Positions 11,154 through 19,418 of a DNA stretch of 64,000 bases are shown piece by piece. The position numbers and the translations under genes were made by a program. Location: positions 1-64,000 of the forward strand of contig JANQMC010000005.1 in assembly GCA_028280305.1 (NCBI GenBank). Reading direction: 5' to 3'. Within the stretch, counting starts at the first letter, position 1; each line of letters starts with the position of its first letter. This stretch comes from Pelagibius sp. Its GTDB lineage: Bacteria; Pseudomonadota; Alphaproteobacteria; Kiloniellales; Kiloniellaceae. The notes beneath the pieces were generated by a model. It searched no databases. It was not told where the DNA came from and saw only the letters and a program-made list of their open reading frames with translations.

Positions 11154-11205
11154 GCGGCGTTTCGCGCCTGCCGCTTACGCTCCCGCTAACGCGGGAAGCT
11201 GAATT

Positions 11206-11323
11206 CCCCCTCACCCTCCCGCTACGCGGGCCCCTCCCTCTCCCACGGAGGGGAGAGGGGACTACAGCGACCCTCTTTTGTTTCTCCCTCTCCCCTCCGT
11301 GGGAGAAGGTCGGGGTGAGGGGG
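11206..11323. repeat. GC-rich intergenic palindromic repeat, copy A
   Basis: Long imperfect palindrome between two converging genes. It opens with CCCCCTCACCCTCCCGC and closes with the inverted GGGGTGAGGGGG. The inner arms CTCTCCCACGGAGGGGAGAG and its inverse surround a short linker containing CTTTTGTTTCTCC. A very similar element (copy B) lies at 13353-13468. Confidence 0.8.
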
Positions 11324-11347
11324 AGGCGCGGAGCGCCACACATCATC

Positions 11348-12484
11348 TCAGCCGCCGAAGCTCACGATCTTCCCACCAGCCACTGTATGAACCAGCCGCC
11401 AGGGGCCTGTGCAGTCGACGACGGCGACATCGGCGCGGCGGCCGGTCTCCAGCGTCCCGCGGTCGTCCAGGCCCATCGCCGCCGCCGGATTCCGGGAAAC
11501 CAGGTCCCAGGCTTCGTCGAGGGATCGCAGCCTGCTCTCGACGAGACGTTCGGCGGCGTGCAGCAGGCTGGGATAGTAGTAGTCGGAGGCCAGCACAGAA
11601 CAGAGGCCTTCGCCGATCGCTTCCTCGGCCGAGAGGGCGCCGGTGTGGCTGCCGCCGCGGATGACGTTGGGCCCGCCCATGACGACATGTTCGCCGCCGG
11701 CCATCGCATCCGCCGCCACCCCGCGCGCGAGGGGGAATTCGCTGACGCGCATCCCCAGATCGCGGTGGCGCGTCCGCTCGGCGCCGGTCCGTTCGTCGTG
11801 GGCCAGCATGATGGCGTCCTGTCGGCGCGCCAGTTCCGCGACCTCCCGGATCTTCGCCGGAACCTCCGCCGCGCGTTGGCCGACCGCCTCGACCTGGGCC
11901 AGATACTGCTCCAGCGTGACACCGGCGCGCTGCGCCCACTTGTTGAGCTTCTGATGATCGCCGGCTTTCACGGTTTCGAGTGTCGAGGTGGTGTGATCGT
12001 TGAAGGCCAGCGCCGGTGTCGGATGAAGGGTCAGCCATTCGGCGATGTCGTCGATGGCGTCATGGGCAAAGGTCTCCCAGCGCAGCTGCACGCGGTGATC
12101 GGCCATGAAACGCGGCGCCAGGACCTGCAGCTCCGCCATGAAGCGGCGTCCGGCGGCAAGGCTGCGCGCGCCTGGCTCCCAGGAAACTGTCAGCCCGTGA
12201 AAAGCGGTGGTGATGCCGTTCGCCAGCAACTGCCGGTCGACCGAGGCCATGGCGATGGGAAAGGCGATGTCGACGCCGGGACGCGGATGCAGTTCGAGTT
12301 CGAAGGCATCGCCGTGAACGTCGACGATGCCCGGCAGCACATGGTATCCGCGGCAGTCGATGCGCGAGGCATCGGCGGCCGGCGCGTCGACAATGCGGCC
12401 CTCGGCGATGTGCAGATCGGCGGCTTCAAGACCGCCGTCGGGCGTCAGCACTCTGCCGCCCGTCAGGCTCACAGCAGTTGTCAT
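11348..12484 (-). CDS. phnM: PhnM, alpha-D-ribose 1-methylphosphonate 5-triphosphate diphosphatase
   Basis: Amidohydrolase-superfamily enzyme that removes pyrophosphate from ribose 1-methylphosphonate 5-triphosphate in the C-P lyase pathway. The 378-residue product shows the metal-binding start VLPGIVDVHGDAFE (about 50-63). Further metal-site words are ALAFNDHTT, MLAHDER and the PhnM signature HVVMGGPNVIRGGSHTG, then SDYYYPSLLHAA and NPAAAMGLDDRG...GRRADVAVVD. Length is normal. No other phn genes lie in this window, so it is either an orphan or works with a C-P lyase operon elsewhere. It converges with the aspartate dehydrogenase gene. Confidence 0.93.
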   Translation of the reverse strand: MTTAVSLTGGRVLTPDGGLEAADLHIAEGRIVDAPAADASRIDCRGYHVLPGIVDVHGDAFELELHPRPGVDIAFPIAMASVDRQLLANGITTAFHGLTVSWEPGARSLAAGRRFMAELQVLAPRFMADHRVQLRWETFAHDAIDDIAEWLTLHPTPALAFNDHTTSTLETVKAGDHQKLNKWAQRAGVTLEQYLAQVEAVGQRAAEVPAKIREVAELARRQDAIMLAHDERTGAERTRHRDLGMRVSEFPLARGVAADAMAGGEHVVMGGPNVIRGGSHTGALSAEEAIGEGLCSVLASDYYYPSLLHAAERLVESRLRSLDEAWDLVSRNPAAAMGLDDRGTLETGRRADVAVVDCTGPWRLVHTVAGGKIVSFGG

Positions 12485-12540
12485 GTCTCTTCCCCCGTGT
12501 CACATGGCGCAAGGGCTGCGCCGTTCCCTGCCACCCTCTC

Positions 12541-12660
12541 CTGCCGTCATGCCCGGACTTGTTCCGGGCATCCACGGCAGCGACAAAACCGAACACCTCA
12601 TGCAAGAGCTACAGCGAACGGACAGATGGACCCTCGGGTCATGCCCGAGGGTGACGACAG
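12541..12660. repeat. compound intergenic palindrome
   Basis: Two hairpins in a row between phnM and the GNAT gene. The first has arms CTGCCGT (12541-12547) and ACGGCAG (12574-12580) with inner arms CCCGGA and TCCGGG. The second has CCCTCGGG (12631-12638) and CCCGAGGG (12644-12651). The words 'gtcatgcccggacttgttc' and 'gtcatgcccgagggtgacg' are typical of a dispersed element seen in many alphaproteobacterial genomes. Confidence 0.65.
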
Positions 12661-12670
12661 GAACATGGCT

Positions 12671-13264
12671 TCAAATTGGAAGGTCCTCACCCTCCTGCCA
12701 GTTTTCCCGCCGCATCCGATACAGCACGTGCCGTTCCAGCCGGTGGCCTTTCGCCACCTTGGGATGGTCGAAATCATCTGCCGGATCGTGGGTCATGCCG
12801 AGGCGTTGCATGACCTTCTGGGACGGTGTGTTGGTCGTGGTGGTGAAGGAGACGATTTCCTTCAGGCCGAGGTCCTCGAAACCGAAGCGCAGGCATTCGC
12901 GGGCGCCTTCGGTCGCATAACCCTTGCCCCAAAACTCTTTGGCGAGACGCCAGCCGACCTCGACGATGGGATCCTGGATCGAGGTGAAGGGCGCATCGAA
13001 GTTGGGCGCCCAGAGACCGATGAAACCGATGAAGGGGGCGACATCCGGCACCTCCACGGCAAACCAGCTGAAGCCGTGCTTTGTCATCTCCTCGCGGATA
13101 CGCGTCATCACGGCTTCGGTCTCGGCGCGGGTCTGAATTGCCGGGAAGTGTTCCATCACCACCGGGTCGGCATTCAGCGCCGCGAAGGGCTCGACATCCG
13201 CGTCGCGCCAGGGGCGGAGAATCAGGCGTTCGGTCTGGAGGGGGGTGAAGGTTTCGCTCTGCAT
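12671..13264 (-). CDS. GNAT-family N-acetyltransferase (RimJ/RimL-like)
   Basis: Acetyl-CoA-dependent acetyltransferase of the RimJ/RimL branch; the target is unknown. The 197-residue product opens with TERLILRPWRDADVEPFAAL, the standard N-terminal word of this group. It ends its core with VEVGWRLAKEFWGKGYATEGARE, which includes the Q/R-x-x-G-x-A type acetyl-CoA loop as KGYATEG. The next segment, IVSFTTTTNTPSQKVMQRLGM, is the usual beta5-alpha4 region. It stands alone between two repeats and reads leftward. Confidence 0.9.
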   Translation of the reverse strand: MQSETFTPLQTERLILRPWRDADVEPFAALNADPVVMEHFPAIQTRAETEAVMTRIREEMTKHGFSWFAVEVPDVAPFIGFIGLWAPNFDAPFTSIQDPIVEVGWRLAKEFWGKGYATEGARECLRFGFEDLGLKEIVSFTTTTNTPSQKVMQRLGMTHDPADDFDHPKVAKGHRLERHVLYRMRRENWQEGEDLPI

Positions 13265-13352
13265 CGGTCTCTTCCGGTCGGCACGGCGGCGCGCAAGCTA
13301 CCCGAAGATGTCGAGCGGTACCACCTTCTTCGCCTTTCCGCTTCGCGGAACG

Positions 13353-13468
13353 CCCCCTCACCCTCCCGCTATCGCGGGCCCCTCCCTCTCCCACCAGGGG
13401 AGAGGGTTTTTCAGCAACCCATTTGTTTCTCCCTCTCCCCTGGTGGGAGAGGGACGGGGTGAGGGGGA
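13353..13468. repeat. GC-rich intergenic palindromic repeat, copy B
   Basis: Second copy of the element at 11206-11323. It opens with CCCCCTCACCCTCCCGCTAT and closes with GGGGTGAGGGGG. The inner arms are CTCTCCCACCAGGGGAGAGG and its inverse. The central linker is closely similar (CAGCAACCCATTTGTTTCTCC versus CAGCGACCCTCTTTTGTTTCTCC). It ends a few bases before the ilvC terminator. Confidence 0.8.
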
Positions 13469-13473
13469 ACCTC

Positions 13474-13512
13474 AAAAAACTTCGGGCCCCGCAGATTTCC
13501 CTGCGGGGCCCG
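13474..13512 (-). terminator. intrinsic terminator of ilvC
   Basis: On the minus strand a 12-bp perfect stem (13483-13494 with 13501-13512, CGGGCCCCGCAG) with a six-base loop is followed by a run of six T (13474-13479). It lies about 30 bases after the ilvC stop. This is a textbook Rho-independent terminator. Confidence 0.9.
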
Positions 13513-13544
13513 AGGCTGAATGAAAGCCTTCGAAGGAAAGGCGC

Positions 13545-14615
<1,071 letters not shown>

Positions 14616-14717
14616 CTAATGCGCCGGACGGCAAAGCGCAACGGGATTCCCGGCATGGCCGCCTGCATCTGCCGCATAGCAGGGTTTCAGCGGGTTTCGA
14701 GCGATGAGAAGCGGGCT

Positions 14718-14833
14718 AAGGCATTTTCGACTTGCGTCGAACCGGTTCCAGCCCGCTCCCCCTCCCGGCCACCCATAGGATACTGGCGTTGGGTGGCCGG
14801 GAGGGGGAGCGGGCCGGTGCCGTCTAAACGTAA
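14718..14833. repeat. interspersed 'TTTTCGAC' repeat carrying an inserted palindrome
   Basis: The flanks (about 14718-14750 and 14815-14833) match the element at 39318-39367: ATTTTCGACTTGCGTCGAA...GGTTCCAGCC and GCCGTCTAAACGTAAAA here, TTTTCGACTCAAGTCGAA...GGTTCTGGCCGTCAAAACGTGAAA there. Between them lies a perfect 24-bp inverted repeat (14751-14774 with 14791-14814, GCCCGCTCCCCCTCCCGG...) with a 16-base loop. The hairpin could also end or stabilise the upstream amidotransferase transcript. Confidence 0.75.
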
Positions 14834-14839
14834 AACGCG

Positions 14840-15652
14840 CTATTCTGCCGCTGTCTGCAGGAATTCGAGGGCTTCGAAGCTGACCGAGCGATCCGGGCCG
14901 ACCACCAGCACCTGGTTGGCCGGCAGGGCCTGCCAGGTATCGGGCTGCTCCAGGGGTTCGGAGACGATGGAAACGGCGCTGCCTGCACCCCCCCACGCCC
15001 CGGCCGGATCGCCCGTACGCCAGTAGAGGCTCGGCGGGCGGGCGTCGCTGGCATAGCGCAGGGCATAGATCGAACGCCCGTCGGTCAGCGCCGAGGTGAA
15101 GCGCAGCGGCGCCGTCACCCCCGCTGCCGTCATCACACCGGTCACCTGGGCCAGGGTGCGCGACAGGGCGCCGAGCGGGTCCTGCTCCAACCCGTTGGCG
15201 AAGAGCAGCAGGAACAGGATCTCGCTGTCCGTGGTGCCTTCGCGGTGGTCATAGAGCGGATCGGGGATCAGGGCCTCCAGCCGCCGGCGCAGTTCCAGAT
15301 AGCCGCCGATCTGGCCGTTGTGCATGAACAGCCATTGCCCCTTGGCGAAGGGATGGCAGTTGGGCCGCGACGAGGAAGTGCCGGTGGAGGCGCGGACATG
15401 GGCGAAGAACAGCCCGGCGCGCAGTTGATGGGCGAGGCTGGCCAGGTTCGGGTCGTTCCAGGCCGGCAGTACCTCGCGGTAAAGCCCCGGCTCCGCCCGC
15501 TCGCCATACCAGCCGATGCCGAAACCGTCGCCGTTGGTCGGCGTTTTCGCTTCATTGGCACAGAGGCTCTGGGCCACCAGGGAGTGGTCCGGCTTGCAGA
15601 TCAGTTCATCCAGAAAGACCGGTTCCCCGGTATAGGCCAGCCAGCGGCACAT
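14840..15652 (-). CDS. Class II glutamine amidotransferase (EgtC/YafJ-like)
   Basis: Ntn-type glutamine amidotransferase domain protein of 270 residues; its partner and product are unknown. It begins MCRWLAYTGEP, so Cys2 becomes the N-terminal nucleophile after Met removal. Class II words follow: NGDGFGIGWYG (about 40-50), FFAHVRASTGT and HPFAKGQWLFMHNGQI, then the acidic pair GTTDSEILFLLL. A conserved C-terminal part includes SEPLEQPDTWQALPANQVLVV. It resembles the EgtC/YafJ group rather than PurF or AsnB, since no synthase or phosphoribosyltransferase domain follows. It sits between ilvN and ilvC, but nothing in the sequence ties it to branched-chain synthesis. Confidence 0.88.
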   Translation of the reverse strand: MCRWLAYTGEPVFLDELICKPDHSLVAQSLCANEAKTPTNGDGFGIGWYGERAEPGLYREVLPAWNDPNLASLAHQLRAGLFFAHVRASTGTSSSRPNCHPFAKGQWLFMHNGQIGGYLELRRRLEALIPDPLYDHREGTTDSEILFLLLFANGLEQDPLGALSRTLAQVTGVMTAAGVTAPLRFTSALTDGRSIYALRYASDARPPSLYWRTGDPAGAWGGAGSAVSIVSEPLEQPDTWQALPANQVLVVGPDRSVSFEALEFLQTAAE

Positions 15653-15812
15653 GGCTTTCTCTCGTTCTCAGTCCCCGGACAGAATACCCGAAGAGAATGG
15701 AGAAAGGCTTGCAATGCACCGCCCAGCCGACGGCGGAACGGCAAAATTATTCGAATTCTGGGGCTTTCTTAGGAAAAATTACCCTATCGGCCCGCCAACG
15801 GCAAAACCGCTT

Positions 15813-16328
15813 CTAGAGTCCCTGGGGTCCGCGGGAGATGGCGACCACGCCGGTGCGGCTGACGTCGACCAGGCCGAGGGGCTGCATGAGGTCGATGAAG
15901 ACGTCCAGCTTCTCGCTCTTGCCGGTCATCTCGAAGACGAAGTGGTCGTGGCTGGAGTCCACCACGCTGGCCCGGAAGATGTCGGCGATGCGCAGGGATT
16001 CGACACGCTTCTCCCCGGCGCCGGCGACCTTCACCAGGGCCAGTTCGCGCTCGACCGAGGGGCCTTCGAGCGAGAGGTCGCTGACCCGCTGGATCGGCAC
16101 CAGGCGGTCGAGCTGGGCCTTGATCTGTTCCAGGATCTGCGGCGTGCCGGAAGTGACGACCGTGATCCGCGAGCGCTTCTCCAGCGGATCGACCTCGGTC
16201 ACCGTCAGGCTTTCGATGTTGTAGCCGCGCCCGGAGAACAGGCCGATGACCCGGGCCAGCACGCCGGGTTCGTTGTCCACCAGCACCGCGATGGTGCGTT
16301 TCTCGATCTCTTTGCTCTTGTTCGCCAT
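15813..16328 (-). CDS. ilvN: Acetolactate synthase small (regulatory) subunit
   Basis: Regulatory subunit that stimulates the catalytic subunit and gives valine feedback inhibition. The 171-residue product has an N-terminal ACT domain (about 10-85, with IAVLVDNEPGVLARVIGLFSGRGYNIESLTV) and the usual C-terminal domain from RELALVKV onward. That domain contains FEMTGKSEKLDVFIDLMQPLG and ends VVAISRGPQGL. It lies 71 bases downstream of ilvB and reads the same way. Confidence 0.97.
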   Translation of the reverse strand: MANKSKEIEKRTIAVLVDNEPGVLARVIGLFSGRGYNIESLTVTEVDPLEKRSRITVVTSGTPQILEQIKAQLDRLVPIQRVSDLSLEGPSVERELALVKVAGAGEKRVESLRIADIFRASVVDSSHDHFVFEMTGKSEKLDVFIDLMQPLGLVDVSRTGVVAISRGPQGL

Positions 16329-16399
16329 GGTCTGTCGCCGGCCGTTCGGCCGCTTTCGTCTTCTGCAGTCGTGAAAGGAAGTTGCGGGCGCCGTCCTTT

Positions 16400-18184
16400 C
16401 TAGACGAGCACCATGCCCTCCTCGGAAATCGGCTTGGCGGCCTTGTCGTCCGGACCGAGCAGCATCTCGTAGTGCGCAGCGCCGGAGGGGATCATCGGGA
16501 AGCAGTTTTCGTCCTGGGCCACCAGACAGTCGAAGATCACCGGCTTGGGCGTCTCGATCATCTCCATGATCTTGTCGTCCAGATCATCGGCCTTCTCGCA
16601 GCGGATGCCGACGGCGTGGAAGGACTCCGCCAGCTTCACGAAGTCCGGCAGGGAAGCCGAGTAGCTTTCCGAATAGCGCCCGCCATGCAGCAGTTCCTGC
16701 CACTGGCGCACCATGCCCATCCACTGATTGTTGACGATGAAGACCTTCACCGGCAGATCGTACTGCGCGATGCAGGAAAGCTCCTGAATGTTCATCAGGA
16801 TGGAGGCCTCGCCGGCGATGTCGATCACCAGGGCCTCGGGATGGGCACGCTGCACGCCCAGCGCCGCGGGCATGCCGTAGCCCATGGTGCCAAGCCCGCC
16901 GGAGGTCATCCAGTGGTTCGGCTTTTCGAACTTGAAGTACTGCGCCGCCCACATCTGGTGCTGGCCCACTTCCGTCGTGATGAAGGGACTGCGGTCCTTG
17001 GTCAGCTCGTAAAGGCGCTTGATGGCGTGCTGCGGCTTGATGATCTGGCCCTTCTGCTCGAACTTCAGGCAGTCGCGGGCGCGCCACTCGTCGATCTTTT
17101 CCCACCAGGCCTTCAAAGCCTTCTGGTCGAGTTCATGACCGCCGGCTTTCCAGGCGGCCAGCAGGTCTTCCAGAACCGAGCCCGCGTCACCGACGATGGG
17201 CAGGTCGACCATCACGTTCTTGTTGATGGAAGAAGCATCGATGTCGACGTGGATCTTCTTGGAGTTGGGCGAGAACTCGTCAAGGCGCCCGGTCACCCGG
17301 TCGTCGAAACGCGCGCCGATGTTGATCATCACATCGCAGTTGTACATCGCGAGGTTGGCTTCGTAGGTGCCGTGCATCCCCAGCATGCCGACGAACTGCG
17401 GATCACTGCCGGGATAGGCGCCGAGGCCCATCAGGGTGTTGGTGCAGGGCACGCCCAGCAGCTTCACGAAGCGGGTCAGCAGCTCGGAGGCCTTGGGCCC
17501 CGAATTGATGACGCCGCCGCCGGCATAGACGATCGGCCGCTTGGCCTTGGCGATCATCGCCACCGCCTCGGCGATCTTGTCGTCCTCGGCCTTTACCTGC
17601 GGGCGATAGCTGCGGTGCTTCACCTCTTCCGGCGGGATGTAGCAATCGCTCTTCGCCTGCATCACGTCCTTGGGCAGATCGATCACCACCGGGCCGGGGC
17701 GGCCGTTCTGCGCCACGAAGAAAGCCTCGTGCAGGGTGCGCGGCAGGTCGGCGACTTCCTTCACCAGGTAGTTATGCTTGGTGCAGGGCCGGGTAATGCC
17801 GGTGGTGTCGGCCTCCTGAAAGGCGTCGTTGCCGATCAGATGGGTCGGCACCTGGCCGGTCAGGCAGACAATCGGGATCGAATCCATCAGCGCGTCGGTC
17901 AATCCGGTCACCGCGTTGGTGGCGCCGGGACCGGAGGTCACCAGGACCACGCCCACCTTGCCGGTGGAGCGCGCATAGCCTTCGGCCGCGTGAACCGCGC
18001 CGCCTTCCTGGCGCACCAGAATGTGCTGGATCTCGTTCTGCTGGAAGAGCGCATCATAGATCGGCAGGACGGCGCCGCCGGGATAGCCGAATACGACCTC
18101 GACGCCCTGGTCCTTCAGCGCTTTGATCAGCATGTCGGCTCCAGACATCGTCGGCACGTCGGTCCACTTTCTACCGGCCATCAC
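16400..18184 (-). CDS. ilvB: Acetolactate synthase large (catalytic) subunit
   Basis: Thiamine-diphosphate enzyme that condenses two pyruvates, or pyruvate and 2-oxobutyrate, at the head of valine/leucine/isoleucine synthesis. The 594-residue product shows VFGYPGGAVLPIYDAL, catalytic Glu60 in VRQEGGAVHAAEGYARS, the central domain (AKRPIVYAGGGV, FDDRVTGRLDEF), and the cofactor region ending IVNNQWMGMVRQWQ. The metal-binding motif, usually G-D-G/A-S, reads GEAS with Glu459 in place of Asp. The residue is clear in the DNA (GAG). It is first of the ilvB-ilvN pair; miaA lies 185 bases upstream on the same strand with hairpins between. Confidence 0.96.
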   Translation of the reverse strand: MMAGRKWTDVPTMSGADMLIKALKDQGVEVVFGYPGGAVLPIYDALFQQNEIQHILVRQEGGAVHAAEGYARSTGKVGVVLVTSGPGATNAVTGLTDALMDSIPIVCLTGQVPTHLIGNDAFQEADTTGITRPCTKHNYLVKEVADLPRTLHEAFFVAQNGRPGPVVIDLPKDVMQAKSDCYIPPEEVKHRSYRPQVKAEDDKIAEAVAMIAKAKRPIVYAGGGVINSGPKASELLTRFVKLLGVPCTNTLMGLGAYPGSDPQFVGMLGMHGTYEANLAMYNCDVMINIGARFDDRVTGRLDEFSPNSKKIHVDIDASSINKNVMVDLPIVGDAGSVLEDLLAAWKAGGHELDQKALKAWWEKIDEWRARDCLKFEQKGQIIKPQHAIKRLYELTKDRSPFITTEVGQHQMWAAQYFKFEKPNHWMTSGGLGTMGYGMPAALGVQRAHPEALVIDIAGEASILMNIQELSCIAQYDLPVKVFIVNNQWMGMVRQWQELLHGGRYSESYSASLPDFVKLAESFHAVGIRCEKADDLDDKIMEMIETPKPVIFDCLVAQDENCFPMIPSGAAHYEMLLGPDDKAAKPISEEGMVLV

Positions 18185-18248
18185 AGTTCTCCCTTCGGCC
18201 CCCGCAGATTAAGACCCTGGGGAGGCCACACCAATCGTCATCAGTCAC

Positions 18249-18271
18249 AAAATAGGCCGGCTGAACCGGCC
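18249..18271 (-). terminator. terminator-like hairpin upstream of ilvB
   Basis: On the minus strand GGCCGG (18271-18266), loop TTCAG and CCGGCC (18260-18255) are followed by TATTTTG. A second stem, TTCGGCCC/GGGCCGAA (18328-18335 with 18343-18350), lies closer to the miaA stop. The first could terminate miaA transcripts or serve as an attenuator of the ilvB leader; both readings are inference. Confidence 0.45.
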
Positions 18272-18369
18272 AAGAAATCCTTCTCCGCAGCAGAAATGCC
18301 CCTGCGGTATGCGGCTAAAGGCCGCTGTTCGGCCCGTTTTCGGGGCCGAAGGAGCGCGACCCTATCCCC

Positions 18370-19353
18370 TTAACAGGGCTTGGTCAACAGGATTTGACGA
18401 ATTTTCGCTAATATTTCGGGCAATAAGCTTTCGGAATATTGCGCCTCTATAACCATAATTTTCGTATCATTACTCAAGAATTGATGGCGCAGCCAGGTCA
18501 TCTGGCGTTTGGCGTAGCGCCGCGTGGCCTGCTGCGCCCGGGCCAGGGCCGACTCCAGGCTTTCCGCACCGGCCAGGTGGGCAGCCAGTTCCGGCACCCC
18601 CAGGGCCTTCATCACCGGCAGGCCGGGATCCAGATCGAGGGCCAGAAGACTTTCCACCTCCGCCAGGGCACCCTGATCCAGCATCGCCGCCAGACGCGCG
18701 TCGCAGCCGGCATAGAGCGCCTCGCGCGGCGGCAGCAGGCAGAGCTTGATGAAATGAAAGGGCGCCGGTTCCGGCTCCTCGGCCTGCCACGCGGCCAGCG
18801 AGCGCCCGGTGGCCGCCAGCACCTCCCAGGCGCGGGCCAGGCGCTGGCCATCGTTCGGTGAAAGCCGGGCGGCCATGACCGGATCCCTTTCCGCCAGCTT
18901 CCCATGCAGGGCAGCGGCACCGCCTTCCGCCAGTTCGGCGCGGGTTGCCCGGCGAATATCTTCGGGAATCGCCGGCACCGCGTTCAGGCCCTGCTCGAAC
19001 CCCTGCAGGTAGAGGCCGGTGCCGCCGACCAGGATCGGCAGTTTTCCGGCATCCAGCGCCGCCGCCACCTCCTTCATGGCCGAGTCCCGCCAGGCCCCGG
19101 CAGAACAGGATTCGGCGCCGCTCAGAGTGCCGTAGAGGCGATGCGGCACCTTCTCCACCTCTGCCGGTGAGGGCCGGGCGGTGAGAACGCTGAGTTCGCG
19201 ATAGACTTGCATCGAATCGGCGTTGATCACGACACCGTCGAGGGCCTGGGCCAACGCGGCCGCAAGCCCCGACTTCCCGGAGGCTGTCGGTCCGGCGATC
19301 ATCACCACGTCCGGAGGTTGTTTCTCCGAAAACTCTTCATTGCGATGCGTCAT
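18370..19353 (-). CDS. miaA: tRNA dimethylallyltransferase
   Basis: Transfers a dimethylallyl group to A37 of tRNAs that read codons starting with U, which supports reading-frame accuracy. The 327-residue product has the P-loop VVMIAGPTASGKSGLA (about 15-30) and INADSMQVYRELSVLTARPS. Next come VPHRLYG, ILVGGTGLYLQGFEQGL, and the C-terminal RYAKRQMTWLRHQF that contacts tRNA. It is divergent from serB with about 65 bases between starts. Length and motif order are normal. Confidence 0.97.
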   Translation of the reverse strand: MTHRNEEFSEKQPPDVVMIAGPTASGKSGLAAALAQALDGVVINADSMQVYRELSVLTARPSPAEVEKVPHRLYGTLSGAESCSAGAWRDSAMKEVAAALDAGKLPILVGGTGLYLQGFEQGLNAVPAIPEDIRRATRAELAEGGAAALHGKLAERDPVMAARLSPNDGQRLARAWEVLAATGRSLAAWQAEEPEPAPFHFIKLCLLPPREALYAGCDARLAAMLDQGALAEVESLLALDLDPGLPVMKALGVPELAAHLAGAESLESALARAQQATRRYAKRQMTWLRHQFLSNDTKIMVIEAQYSESLLPEILAKIRQILLTKPC

Positions 19354-19418
19354 TGGTGGCAGTCGTAACCCGTCAGCGCTCCTTGCGGGATAGAGGGCGG
19401 CCTCTGTATAAGCCGCCG

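Noticed and set aside
18185-18240. Ten-codon leader peptide before ilvB
   Set aside because: Only one Ile and one Val codon, and it lies after rather than before the hairpin; not enough to call a leader gene.
16382-18373. 663-codon rightward frame opposite ilvB
   Set aside because: Shadow of ilvB; composition is typical of reverse-complement GC-rich coding sequence.
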